A DNA stretch of 64,000 nucleotides, from contig CAZDBA010000004.1 in the NCBI GenBank assembly GCA_964503615.1, positions 1 through 64,000 of the forward strand, read 5' to 3'. The notes under the pieces were generated by a model. That model saw only the letters and a list, made by a program, of their open reading frames with translations, did no database searches and was not told the origin of the DNA. How positions within the stretch are numbered: position 1 is the first letter of the stretch; each line of letters begins with the position of its first letter. Positions 33,881 through 42,645 of the stretch are shown one piece after another. A program made the translations under genes and the position numbers. This DNA is from CAZDBA01 sp964503615 (GTDB taxonomy: Bacteria > Planctomycetota > Planctomycetia > Pirellulales > Pirellulaceae).

Positions 33881-36058
33881 CTACGACTGTTTTTCCCAAA
33901 CGGTCAACTCTGAAATACCATATTGAAACTTACGCATGGTTTCATGGATGACGAATGGCAAATCAACTCGCTCGCCTACCATTTTGAACTGGGGCTCAAG
34001 CGCCTCTCGAATCCCATCCAGCGACGTATAACTCTCGCCCGTATTGGCTTTGAATCCACCTAACCAACGATCGCGTTGCGTATGCTCTTCCTGCCAATTG
34101 TAGGGGCAGGCAATAACCAGCAGACCGCCCGGTTGAATTCGCTCCTGGATCAACTCCAGGAATCGAGAGGGATCATAAAGCCGATCAAGTAGATTGCCAG
34201 CAAAAACAAGATCGTACTCTTTGTACTTTTCCACCAGGTTACAGGCGTCTCCTTGCATAAATGCGATTTTGTCCTTGACCTCGTTGTAGCCAGGAAAATC
34301 GCTCAGCCGAATCTCTTTGTAAGCAGCCAATTCGCCTTCTTCGATACAGACATAACGCTGCTTTCCCGTTCTCTGCAAATTGGCTGGAGCTTCGATCAGC
34401 CGCACCGACAAATCAACAGCATCAACGTGATCAAAGAATCGGGCCAGTTCAAAAGCGGACCGTGCGGTGGCACAACCCAGATCCAATGCGCGCCGCTTTT
34501 GGTCGGCTGAACGAGAGGTCAAATGTTTTTCAATTTCCGTGACACAGGCAACGGGGAAGTTGCTGACGCCTAACATCGGATTCCCATAATGACTTTCAAT
34601 GTAGCGCGAAACCATCTCGTCCGTTTCGTATACATTCAATTCAACTTTAGGCAGCGGTTCAGCGACAACGTATCGCATTCCCGAATATTGAAAAAAGTGG
34701 CGACGAAACGCATACCGAGCATCTTTGATTGCGTAATTGCCAGTTGAAATCCAGCAACCACCTTTGAAAATATTGTGCTTACCGTCGAACGTAGGGGCCG
34801 AAAAATCATCGTAGGTGGGATGCACTTCGTATCCATCGAATCCATCGATGGCAGTTTCGGTCCACTGCCATACGTTTCCGATTACATCGCAGAATCCATC
34901 GGCGAATGCATGACGATCTACGGGGCATGGAGAAAAATCGTGCTCCAGATTGATGTTACCAGGAGCTTGGTCCCAATAGGGTTGATCTGTGTCCAACTGG
35001 TTACGAAGCGCGGTCCACTCAGCTTCGGTAGGCAAACGAACTGGTTGTCCGGTCTCCGCAGCTTTCCAATTGCAGAACGCTTTAGCTTCCAGGTAGTTGA
35101 TTTCGGCCGGCCAGTTCCAAGGCATGTCGATTACTTCTAACATCATGCGAAGGCCAAAGTTATTTTCACCCTCCCGACGAATCCAATAAACCGGATGCTC
35201 CGCTTTACTGAAATCTAACCAATTACGTCCTTCGGTTGTCCAATAGGCTTCGTTCTGGTAACCACCCTTGTTGACGAACTCCAAAAATTCCTGATTCGAC
35301 ACAAGATACTTGGACGCCTGATAATCTTTGACTTGTTGTGTGCTATAGCCGTATTCAAGATCCCAACCATAAAGCGGATTGGTTTTCGATTTTCCCAGCT
35401 CGATTTCACCGCCACGAACTGTTAGCAATTCGTTTGTTGGCGCTGGCCCTTGCTCCTGACAAATCCGTCCCCAAACCGGGTGTGGCTTGACCATTTCAAT
35501 TGGCAATTCGCGAATCAGAATCGAGGACGTTTCCAGATGAATCCGTTCGTGCTCAATTCCCATCAGCACAACCCACATCGGACTTTCCCAATCGATCGGC
35601 ATTGAGAAGTCACATTCTCGGATAAAGCGATCAACAATCTCGCGAGTACGTTCGCGGTGTTCTTTGACTTCGGCCGGCGTTGGCCAATCGTAGTTGTCGT
35701 CGTTGAGATCGTCCCAGGACATCTCGTCCACACCGACTGCCAAAACGGACTCCAGACGAGGGTCAACACGCTCGTCAATCAGGTTCGCGACATTCAATTT
35801 ATTGATGAAGAAAACAGAAGTGTGGCCGTAATAGAAAATCAACGGCTGACGCAAACGATTCGCTCGCCGAAAATAGGCTTCATCGCTTGCGAGGCATTCA
35901 AACAAACTTTCATAAAGCGAAAAGGAATGATGAAAGTAATCCAAAATCTCTTGCCGTTTCGATTCAACATCTCCCTCATTCAAGATAGGGGTTCGTGTAA
36001 CTAACGGCGTGGTCCGTCCAGAATCGGTCGAGAAGGTTGGAGATGTCGTTGAACTCAT
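33881..36058 (-). CDS. ovoA: OvoA, 5-histidylcysteine sulfoxide synthase / mercaptohistidine N-methyltransferase
   Basis: Bifunctional ovothiol synthase, 725 residues. The N-terminal DinB-like part (about 30-200) holds the iron-binding triad as His170-Glu-Arg-Ile-His174-Leu-Glu176 (HX3HXE). A formylglycine-generating-enzyme-like sulfoxide synthase domain (about 210-480) shows LPTEAEWTALRNQ, DVIGNVWQWTETAIDGFDGY and the Gly-Gly-Cys-Trp turn. A C-terminal SAM-dependent methyltransferase (about 520-725) contains RALDLGCATARSAFELARFF and VFAGNLLDRLYDP, placing the protein in OvoA rather than EgtB. It joins histidine and cysteine with oxygen, and the methyltransferase later N-methylates the thiolhistidine. 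No separate C-S lyase gene is adjacent. A cytosolic antioxidant pathway. Confidence 0.95.
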   Translation of the reverse strand: MSSTTSPTFSTDSGRTTPLVTRTPILNEGDVESKRQEILDYFHHSFSLYESLFECLASDEAYFRRANRLRQPLIFYYGHTSVFFINKLNVANLIDERVDPRLESVLAVGVDEMSWDDLNDDNYDWPTPAEVKEHRERTREIVDRFIRECDFSMPIDWESPMWVVLMGIEHERIHLETSSILIRELPIEMVKPHPVWGRICQEQGPAPTNELLTVRGGEIELGKSKTNPLYGWDLEYGYSTQQVKDYQASKYLVSNQEFLEFVNKGGYQNEAYWTTEGRNWLDFSKAEHPVYWIRREGENNFGLRMMLEVIDMPWNWPAEINYLEAKAFCNWKAAETGQPVRLPTEAEWTALRNQLDTDQPYWDQAPGNINLEHDFSPCPVDRHAFADGFCDVIGNVWQWTETAIDGFDGYEVHPTYDDFSAPTFDGKHNIFKGGCWISTGNYAIKDARYAFRRHFFQYSGMRYVVAEPLPKVELNVYETDEMVSRYIESHYGNPMLGVSNFPVACVTEIEKHLTSRSADQKRRALDLGCATARSAFELARFFDHVDAVDLSVRLIEAPANLQRTGKQRYVCIEEGELAAYKEIRLSDFPGYNEVKDKIAFMQGDACNLVEKYKEYDLVFAGNLLDRLYDPSRFLELIQERIQPGGLLVIACPYNWQEEHTQRDRWLGGFKANTGESYTSLDGIREALEPQFKMVGERVDLPFVIHETMRKFQYGISELTVWEKQS

Positions 36059-36276
36059 TAGTGTTTACTCTTGGTTTACAAATAAGGATTCTTCAGAAAA
36101 GGTTGATCAGTCGTTGAACCAACGTGATTTTTGAATTGGCGGATAAATTTTAACCACCAATTTATTTTAGAGCGAAAGCGGTTACGTAGAATCCCACTTA
36201 TGAACCGTACTACGTTTAACAATCCGCCTGATAGGCAAGTAAGCGTTGGGGGCGAGAAACCTAACCAACAAGACGG

Positions 36277-36552
36277 CTAATCTTCTGGCCGATGGTTTAC
36301 ACGTCGAGAAGTCACCCAATCGCCAAACTTTAACACATAGTTGACAAGCACCATCAATGCCAACGGGGCAGCTGCCATTGCCGGAATAAAAAGTATTACG
36401 TTTGACATTTCTTTGTTCACAGCGTTCAGCAGTCCACCCAAAAGGGCTGCTGAAACGGCAGTGACCGTTAGTAAAACGAACAGTGTGCGGACCGAGAAGC
36501 TGAACGACAACTTACTCTGGTACTTGCCGTCACCTGACAGAGTTTTCGCCAC
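36277..36552 (-). CDS. Small two-helix membrane protein
   Basis: A 91-residue protein with two hydrophobic spans (about 24-45, VRTLFVLLTVTAVSAALLGG, and about 52-72, VILFIPAMAAAPLALMVLV) and a basic C terminus. The start of the first span resembles the recurring planctomycete motif FSxRTLLxLxTVxA. No partner or function is evident. Confidence 0.6.
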   Translation of the reverse strand: MAKTLSGDGKYQSKLSFSFSVRTLFVLLTVTAVSAALLGGLLNAVNKEMSNVILFIPAMAAAPLALMVLVNYVLKFGDWVTSRRVNHRPED

Positions 36553-36799
36553 AAAGTTTACCTAAACGGAATTTGTTAAAGATTTCAGTTTATCACAAAG
36601 ATATCCAATGGTCCAAAGGAACCAATTTATCCTAATTTGCTCAATTTCACGAATTGGAGGACCGATGAGTTGTTACGGAAAGTCCCGCTTCCCGCAGAGT
36701 GGACGTTTCCAAAAATAGTCAATGCGATACCAAAATTGCATGCAAACAAAAATTCACCTTCGTTGGTGAAACCGACCCAGTTTCTTAAAGGATTCGAAG

Positions 36800-37630
36800 A
36801 TGCGATCCATGTTGCTCGCCTTGGCCGTTGCTGCCATGGCAATAGTGAGTTCCGGCTGTTGTAGTTCTAATTCGTGCCGCCTAGGTGGAGGTTGCGGAGC
36901 AGCATTCAACGACGGTTGTCCAGGTGGGATGCTTGGTGGCCGTGGCCTCTTCGGCAAACGCCACAGAGCCCAAGGTGGCGATTGTGGCTGTGCCAGCGAG
37001 TCCATCGGTTTCGATGGCGGCTGTTCAAGTTGCGGCGATAATTCAGCGAACTACTCAAGTGACTTTTTGAGTCAGCACTCATCGGGTAGCGTAAGCGATT
37101 GCGGCTGCTCAGGTGGTGGTTGCTCCGATGGTAGTTGCTCAGGCGGCGGTTTATTCCAAGGACGTCGCCGTTCTACGGGTTTAGGAGTGTTTGAGCAAGG
37201 TTCAATGTGTGGCGACCAACAAGTATCAGGCAAGCCGTGCCGTGGTTGCAAACTCTTCAGTCGCAGACCAAAGACGGCTTCTGTCGAAGCGCCGTTTGCT
37301 CCTTCAATCGAATCAGCTCCAACCCATGGTGCCGGAGGCGGATGTGGACTAGCAGGCTGCGGACTTGGTGGGCGTGGCTGTGGACTTGGTGGGCGTGGCT
37401 GCGGACTTGGTGGGCATGGTTGTGGTTTGAGCAACGCAGTCAACCAAGGAGTGGGACGACTGCAATCAGTTAACCATCCTTATGGTGGACAGATTCCTCA
37501 CACAAATCCAGCTTTGGGACCTCAAGGCGGAGCGGGTGGCTTTACGCCGACCTACCAGTACCCTTACTACACAACTCGGGGACCACGCGACTTCCTGAAT
37601 GGTAACCCACCATCAATTGGACCTCGCTAG
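36800..37630 (+). CDS. Cys/Gly-rich lipoprotein with GRGCGLG repeats
   Basis: A 276-residue exported lipoprotein: signal LALAVAAMAIVSSGC with a lipobox ending in Cys20, then CSSNSCRLGGGCGAAF. The body is dominated by Gly, Cys and Ser, with a tandem array of a seven-residue unit (GCGLGGR, GCGLGGR, GCGLGGH) near 180-210, and a Tyr/Pro-rich tail (TPTYQYPYYTTRGP). The many cysteines suggest disulfide cross-linking into a surface layer, in line with the protein-rich planctomycete envelope; that is inference. It ends in a strong terminator. Confidence 0.8.
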   Translation: MRSMLLALAVAAMAIVSSGCCSSNSCRLGGGCGAAFNDGCPGGMLGGRGLFGKRHRAQGGDCGCASESIGFDGGCSSCGDNSANYSSDFLSQHSSGSVSDCGCSGGGCSDGSCSGGGLFQGRRRSTGLGVFEQGSMCGDQQVSGKPCRGCKLFSRRPKTASVEAPFAPSIESAPTHGAGGGCGLAGCGLGGRGCGLGGRGCGLGGHGCGLSNAVNQGVGRLQSVNHPYGGQIPHTNPALGPQGGAGGFTPTYQYPYYTTRGPRDFLNGNPPSIGPR

Positions 37631-37657
37631 CCCGACGGTTTAACGATCAACGACAAA

Positions 37658-37688
37658 GGCCAGCAGATTTTCCTGCTGGCCTTTTTTT
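37658..37688 (+). terminator. Rho-independent terminator of the Cys/Gly-rich lipoprotein gene
   Basis: GGCCAGCAG (37658-37666) and CTGCTGGCC (37673-37681) form a perfect 9-bp stem with a 6-nt loop, followed by seven T. It lies 28 bp past the stop codon and may also serve the convergent gene whose stop is at 37706. Confidence 0.95.
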
Positions 37689-37705
37689 GTATTTAGAAAT
37701 CAGTT

Positions 37706-40450
37706 TTACTTTTCGCCTGCCTCAAAACGACGAAGCTGTTTCTTATAGTAAAGCGAATCCGGGGCGAGTTGCAGGCACTTTTTCATTAGCTCGGTCGCCT
37801 TCTCGGGCTGTTTCATTCGATATGCGATCTCGGCCAAAGTATCTAAATAGCTCGGGTTGTTTGGTCTAAGAGCAACGGCAGCTTCCGCATTTTCCTTGGC
37901 GAAATCCAACCGCCGACTGTTGCACGCACACGACCAAGCGTAGCTGTTGTGAAAAAGCGGACTGTCTGGATATTGAGAAAGCTTGTCCGCAAAATCTGCT
38001 TCCAGTTCCTTAAACAATTCACTACACAGCTCACTTTCCCCTGCTCGATCCAGCTCAGGCAAAACTTTTTCAGCCGTTGTCGAATCCCCATGGCGACAGG
38101 CAAAAAGCAATCGTACCCACTGAGCCGCCTGTTTCGTTTTGCCCTCACTGATCAAAGCAATAGCCTCCCGACGTGCGATCTCCATCGAATCGGAAATGGA
38201 AAAGGGCAGCAACTCAACATCCATCCCGTAGCTGGACGTGCCAGCGAATTCGAACTTTTCTAACGTGGCCACCTGCCGAGCCAGCTGAGGAGCAAGCGTC
38301 TGAGCAAGATTTTTTGTGTAAGCCGCCTCTGTCTCTGCTCCGTCTCTTCCGGACAAAGCAAAAACCTTCGCCAGAGGATGAACTTCCTTACGCAGACCCA
38401 GGTGAATAAAGTTGTCAAGCTCGTAATACCCGTATCCATATCCGTTCTGAAAGCATCCGAGCGCCACAATTCTCATTTTGTTCGCTCGATCAGTTTGCCC
38501 TAGTTCGTCCAGGCACTGAGCCGCGCGGATTGCATCCAGAGGACTGTAACTCCCTTTCCAAGCCTGATCAAAGTACTTTAACGCGAGCCTGTAACGCTGC
38601 TGAGCAAAATGTTTTTCGCCCAACAAGCTGGCCGCTTCTCCGTTACCCAACTCAGCAGCCTTTTGCAAATGAACTTCGTACTCGTAGTCGTAGCCGTTGT
38701 AATAGTAAGTCTGAGCAATGTAAAAATGGAGTTCGTCGACCGAGAAATAATCGCTTGTCGCAACTTCAAAATTGACCGAAGAAACTAACTGCTCCAAATC
38801 GACGTTGAGTTTTTCATTACCCAAAGGGCAACCAATCAATTTGGCGATCAGCTTCAAACGGGGAACAATCTCGACGTGAGAATTTTTGAGGGTCATGTAC
38901 CAAAAATCGGCCACGGCCATTTTGTTGTCACCGAACAGATCATCTGTCAGGTTCCAATACTCATCTTGTTCAGCGCGAAAACGGCTTTCGACAACCTTCC
39001 AAAGCTCGTCGTGCGCTTCGAGTTCGACAAGCTGGCGAACCAACATCGAACGTCGCTCTTCAGAATCTTCGCCATCAAACGAGGTTTCGTCCATTAAAGT
39101 TTTCACGTAGTGGACCGCTTCATCTCGGTATCCAAGCCTTCCCAGCAGCGAGAATGCTCCTGTAAAATTTGTAAATGCATTCTGAGCTTGGCTGTAACTC
39201 TCCATGTCGCCATTTCGCTCATATCGTTTGTCCAGAGATCTAAGGTTTCGCAGCTTTCGCGAAAACCATGTAAAGCGCGACTCGACATCCTCGCCTAGTC
39301 CCAACTCCTCAAAAGCCGCATCGTACCGACCACATTCGATCAACACAGGAAAAAGATTGAGCTGCTTATCAGAACGGAGGTGCTCAATTGCATCGTCGAA
39401 CTGAAGCGTTTTCAACAAAGTCGATATGATCGAGTCATAGGCTAACTTGTCGACAGGTGATAGCTTGACCGGAAAAGCTTTCAGTCGTTCGACGGCCGTT
39501 TCAGAAAGTAATTCGAGCCCTTGCAAGTCGCCGCTCAAAAAAGCCAGTGCCATCTCGCGACACAGTTTTTCGGTTTGGTCGTTAATATCGTCCAAGCCTT
39601 CTCCGATTACTTCCTTATAATTACCACGTAGCAAATTGAGCGTCCGCAAGATCGACTCACGTTCTGCCACATTCGAAATCTTGTTCGCGTACGCTTTCGC
39701 ACCAGCGTAATCTTCGGTAGCGGACAAAAGCTGGGTCAGTCGAATCAAGTCAACGTCGACGGCGGTTTTCATCTGCACCTTGTTCTGGATAGCGGCGATC
39801 TCTTCGTGGATCGTTCCATCCAACAAGATCTGCATCAGACGCAACCCTTTATCATCAGTCTCCGATAGCAAAGGATTGGCAATAATTTGGTCAAAGTCAG
39901 ACCAGTTCTCCGAAGCGGCCAACTGGATCAACCACCCCGTCAGATACACATAGTCGTTGTAGAACTCAAGCCGCTGGGTCTGATCTTCGATCTGCGACAA
40001 CAACTCGATGACTAACGCATACTCATCTTTCTCATTCAGTTGGTCCACGACCAGATATCGCACACTGTAAGAACCGTCCGTGAACAAGACCATTAGACGA
40101 GCAAGTTCGGATGGAGTGTCAGCGTCAATTCCGATCTCAAACAATCGAACAATTTCCTGCAAATGATGACGCGCATCTCCACTCGATTTTTCAATCGCCA
40201 CGCGAAGTTGAGGAGCGATCTCAGGGCCCATTTGCCACAATCGCGACGCGGCTTGTCGCCGAACTCCAAACTCCTGCGAGTTCAGTTGAGCAATCAGTTC
40301 TTGCAAATCGTCATCGGGCAGGCGGTTATTGACGTCCGCGGGTTGTTGACCAGAAAGCTCTGGAGCTTGGAACGCTTCAGAAACGTGCGGCTGATAGCAC
40401 ACCACTGAAAGCAAGATTGCGAACTGGAAAAGGAATCTAAACTTATGCAT
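37706..40450 (-). CDS. Large exported HEAT/TPR repeat protein
   Basis: About 914 residues from ATG 40450 (MHKFRFLFQFAILLSVVCYQ, signal cleavage near SEA-FQ); a GTG four codons upstream is the longer alternative. Residues about 50-100 form a HEAT-like pair (LNSQEFGVRRQAASRLWQMG). The middle is alpha-helical. The C-terminal third holds TPR units: AAELGNGEAASLLGEKHFAQ, YRLALKYFDQAWKGSYSPLD, SYAWSCACNSRRLDFAKENA and AVALRPNNPSYLDTLAEIAY. Scaffold function outside the cytoplasm is likely; no catalytic motif seen. Confidence 0.85.
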   Translation of the reverse strand: MHKFRFLFQFAILLSVVCYQPHVSEAFQAPELSGQQPADVNNRLPDDDLQELIAQLNSQEFGVRRQAASRLWQMGPEIAPQLRVAIEKSSGDARHHLQEIVRLFEIGIDADTPSELARLMVLFTDGSYSVRYLVVDQLNEKDEYALVIELLSQIEDQTQRLEFYNDYVYLTGWLIQLAASENWSDFDQIIANPLLSETDDKGLRLMQILLDGTIHEEIAAIQNKVQMKTAVDVDLIRLTQLLSATEDYAGAKAYANKISNVAERESILRTLNLLRGNYKEVIGEGLDDINDQTEKLCREMALAFLSGDLQGLELLSETAVERLKAFPVKLSPVDKLAYDSIISTLLKTLQFDDAIEHLRSDKQLNLFPVLIECGRYDAAFEELGLGEDVESRFTWFSRKLRNLRSLDKRYERNGDMESYSQAQNAFTNFTGAFSLLGRLGYRDEAVHYVKTLMDETSFDGEDSEERRSMLVRQLVELEAHDELWKVVESRFRAEQDEYWNLTDDLFGDNKMAVADFWYMTLKNSHVEIVPRLKLIAKLIGCPLGNEKLNVDLEQLVSSVNFEVATSDYFSVDELHFYIAQTYYYNGYDYEYEVHLQKAAELGNGEAASLLGEKHFAQQRYRLALKYFDQAWKGSYSPLDAIRAAQCLDELGQTDRANKMRIVALGCFQNGYGYGYYELDNFIHLGLRKEVHPLAKVFALSGRDGAETEAAYTKNLAQTLAPQLARQVATLEKFEFAGTSSYGMDVELLPFSISDSMEIARREAIALISEGKTKQAAQWVRLLFACRHGDSTTAEKVLPELDRAGESELCSELFKELEADFADKLSQYPDSPLFHNSYAWSCACNSRRLDFAKENAEAAVALRPNNPSYLDTLAEIAYRMKQPEKATELMKKCLQLAPDSLYYKKQLRRFEAGEK

Positions 40451-40669
40451 CAAACGTGGCACAACGAACTACAAGGACCCAAAGGTCCGTACAGTATAAC
40501 GCCTGACGATGTTAACTTGGCCAATTGGGCTCTCAAGACCAGATGAATTTTGCGAATTCTTGGCCTGAATCTCGATTGACCTAGGGGCGAATTCGGATAT
40601 CGCCTACGATTTCGGCTCGAAACAGTAAGGTTCCGCCCAATTAAATATTCCGCAGGAGGCGGATTCATT

Positions 40670-41632
40670 ATGCGCAAGGAAGCGTACATCGCCCTCATGG
40701 GTGTACTTTTGGTTTGGATTCAGTTTGGATGCCAACCGACCGAGCATTCATCGATTCCCAACGACCGCAATTCTCCTGCTGAATACATCCCTCCAGAAGA
40801 TCGCACTCTTCTGATGGGCTCTTTTAACATACGGCAATTTGGCGTGACCAAACTTGCCAAAACAGATGTAATGGAGACCTTGGTTGATATCGTTCGGCGG
40901 TTCGATCTGATCGCGATTCAGGAATTGCGAGATAAAGACCAAAATGTCATTCCCATCTTTGTAAAAATGCTCAACGCAAACGGAATGAACTATCGCTATG
41001 AAGTTAGCGAACGGATGGGCTATGAAATTACCGAAGGGAGGAGAAAAACAACCTACTTCGAACAGTTTGTTTATATCTATGACGCTGACAAATTAGAGGT
41101 TACTCGAGACTCGTTCCCAGCCCCCGATATCTACAACATTATGCATCGTACTCTGTACGTTACCTCATTCCGCTGCACGGAACCTGCAACTGAGCCGTTT
41201 ACATTCACACTTATGAATGTTCATGTCGATCCTGACGAAATTGAAACGGAAATTCCGGCGCTTCAAGGGATCGTGCAAAATGTCGTACAACAAATGCCAG
41301 AAGAAGATGACTTTATCGTCTTGGGGGACTTTAACGTGGCGGCAAAGGGACTGGCTGAAAAACCCATGCTTGCCAACCAATTTGCTGTGATTCCAAGTGA
41401 ACTTGCCACCAACACAGCCGGAACCAAGAGCATCGACAACATCGTCTTTGATTACGAAGCCACCTTGGAATACCAAGGCAACAGCGGCGTGATGGACATC
41501 GCAACTGAGTACGGACTAACCTTGGACGAAGCCGCTCTTGTTTCTGACCACATGCCCGTTTGGAGCGAGTTTTCAATCTACGAAAAGGTACCCGCTGCAA
41601 TCGCATCGCCGGGCAGAAGCAGAATCCGTTGA
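40670..41632 (+). CDS. DNase I-fold (endonuclease/exonuclease/phosphatase) lipoprotein
   Basis: A 320-residue exported protein with a strong ribosome binding site (AGGAGG about 11 bases before ATG). The signal ends in a lipobox-like IQFGC, Cys21. The EEP fold motifs are present: LLMGSFNIRQFG, LIAIQELRD (catalytic Glu), FTLMNVHVDPD, DFIVLGDFNVAAKG (catalytic Asp/Asn) and VSDHMPVWSEF (catalytic Asp/His). It is therefore probably an active, metal-dependent phosphodiesterase on the outside of the cell; nucleic acid or phospholipid substrate cannot be told. Divergent from the HEAT/TPR gene. Confidence 0.9.
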   Translation: MRKEAYIALMGVLLVWIQFGCQPTEHSSIPNDRNSPAEYIPPEDRTLLMGSFNIRQFGVTKLAKTDVMETLVDIVRRFDLIAIQELRDKDQNVIPIFVKMLNANGMNYRYEVSERMGYEITEGRRKTTYFEQFVYIYDADKLEVTRDSFPAPDIYNIMHRTLYVTSFRCTEPATEPFTFTLMNVHVDPDEIETEIPALQGIVQNVVQQMPEEDDFIVLGDFNVAAKGLAEKPMLANQFAVIPSELATNTAGTKSIDNIVFDYEATLEYQGNSGVMDIATEYGLTLDEAALVSDHMPVWSEFSIYEKVPAAIASPGRSRIR

Positions 41633-41671
41633 TAGTGACAATTTCCGGATGCCGAATTCACTCAAGCCAAC

Positions 41672-42313
41672 TTAGTCGAGCTTTTTGATCGAGCGCAAAT
41701 ACTCGACAACTTGATCGGCAAGTTCTTCGACCGATAGTTCACCACCGGCAATTCTCAACTCGGGCGAATCGGGTGCTTCGTAAGGAGCATCGATTCCAGT
41801 AAAGCCCTTGATCTCGCCTTTGCGCGCTTTTTCGTACAACCCTTTCGGGTCGCGCGATTCGCAAATTTCGATCGGCGTGTCAACAAACACTTCCACAAAG
41901 TCGATCGCTTCACCGCGCTCAACAACCAACTTTCGCACACTGTCCCGGTCATCACGGTAAGGACTAACAAAAGCTGTTAATGCGATCAGACCTGCTGAGC
42001 AAAATATCTCGGCCACACAGCCAACCCGGCGGATATTCTCTTTTCGATCCTCTGGTGCAAAGCTCAAGCCAAATCGTTTGGCGAACGGCTCGTCATGCTT
42101 GGCCGCGAGAATCTCAGGGCTGGCGTTCAGTCCATGCCGAATGTTGTCGCCATCCAGGACAAAGCTCGATGCGCCCAAATCGTGAAGCTTTTGGTCAACA
42201 CAATTCGCGACGGTGCTTTTTCCACTACCGCTTAAACCGGTAAACCAAACCACACAGCCCCGTTCTCGCTTGACCGTGTGATCGTGCCATGTAACCAACG
42301 TCTTGTCTGTCAT
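41672..42313 (-). CDS. cysC: Adenylylsulfate kinase
   Basis: Cytosolic APS kinase, making PAPS from APS and ATP; 213 residues, usual for CysC. P-loop GLSGSGKST is at 26-34. Also present are VLDGDNIRHGLN, the FAPEDRKENIRRVGCVAEIF helix, ALTAFVSPYRDDR, and the substrate lid region DPKGLYEKARKGEIKGFTGI. No sulfurylase gene (cysD/N or sat) is adjacent, so it works from a scattered pathway. PAPS could feed sulfate assimilation or sulfation of surface polymers. Confidence 0.96.
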   Translation of the reverse strand: MTDKTLVTWHDHTVKRERGCVVWFTGLSGSGKSTVANCVDQKLHDLGASSFVLDGDNIRHGLNASPEILAAKHDEPFAKRFGLSFAPEDRKENIRRVGCVAEIFCSAGLIALTAFVSPYRDDRDSVRKLVVERGEAIDFVEVFVDTPIEICESRDPKGLYEKARKGEIKGFTGIDAPYEAPDSPELRIAGGELSVEELADQVVEYLRSIKKLD

Positions 42314-42645
42314 CTTGTCCTGCTCTATCCAAAAAATCTTGCGACTCCCACTTTAACAAAAGCCACGAAACTTCGCACTACCGCCCCCTTGGTCGAAGAG
42401 ATTGCTATGACAATCGGACCAGTCTGGAACCAAACCTTGCTTCGAGGTACGCTACGCCATTAACAGGGCTGTCATTTTATTGGAAACCCGACGCCGTAAG
42501 ACGCGTAAGCGAGGAAACAGCTTGCCTTCGTCCTCGCTAACGCGTCGGGTTACCATTTGAGCCTCAAAGCGAAAGGCGACTATCCTCTAGCAATTTTCGT
42601 TCAACGACCAAAGCACCTGACTGTTTACTTCTCAGAAATACACTC
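42314..42645. other. Divergent intergenic region carrying a full palindromic repeat
   Basis: Lies between cysC and the nucleoside phosphorylase gene. The only notable content is the repeat at 42480-42555. Confidence 0.6.
42480..42555. repeat. Dispersed intergenic repeat, copy 4 (complete palindrome)
   Basis: Left arm GGAAACCCGACG...CGCGTAAGCGAGGA and right arm TCCTCGCTAACGCGTCGGGT followed by TACC are reverse complements, apart from an 8-base insertion and a couple of mismatches. The loop is AACAGCTTGCCTTCG. This is the most intact copy and shows that the family is a hairpin of about 75 bp. Confidence 0.88.

Noticed and set aside
37340..37430. CRISPR-like short repeats near the lipoprotein gene
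   Set aside because: They are in-frame coding repeats of GCGLGGR without spacers.
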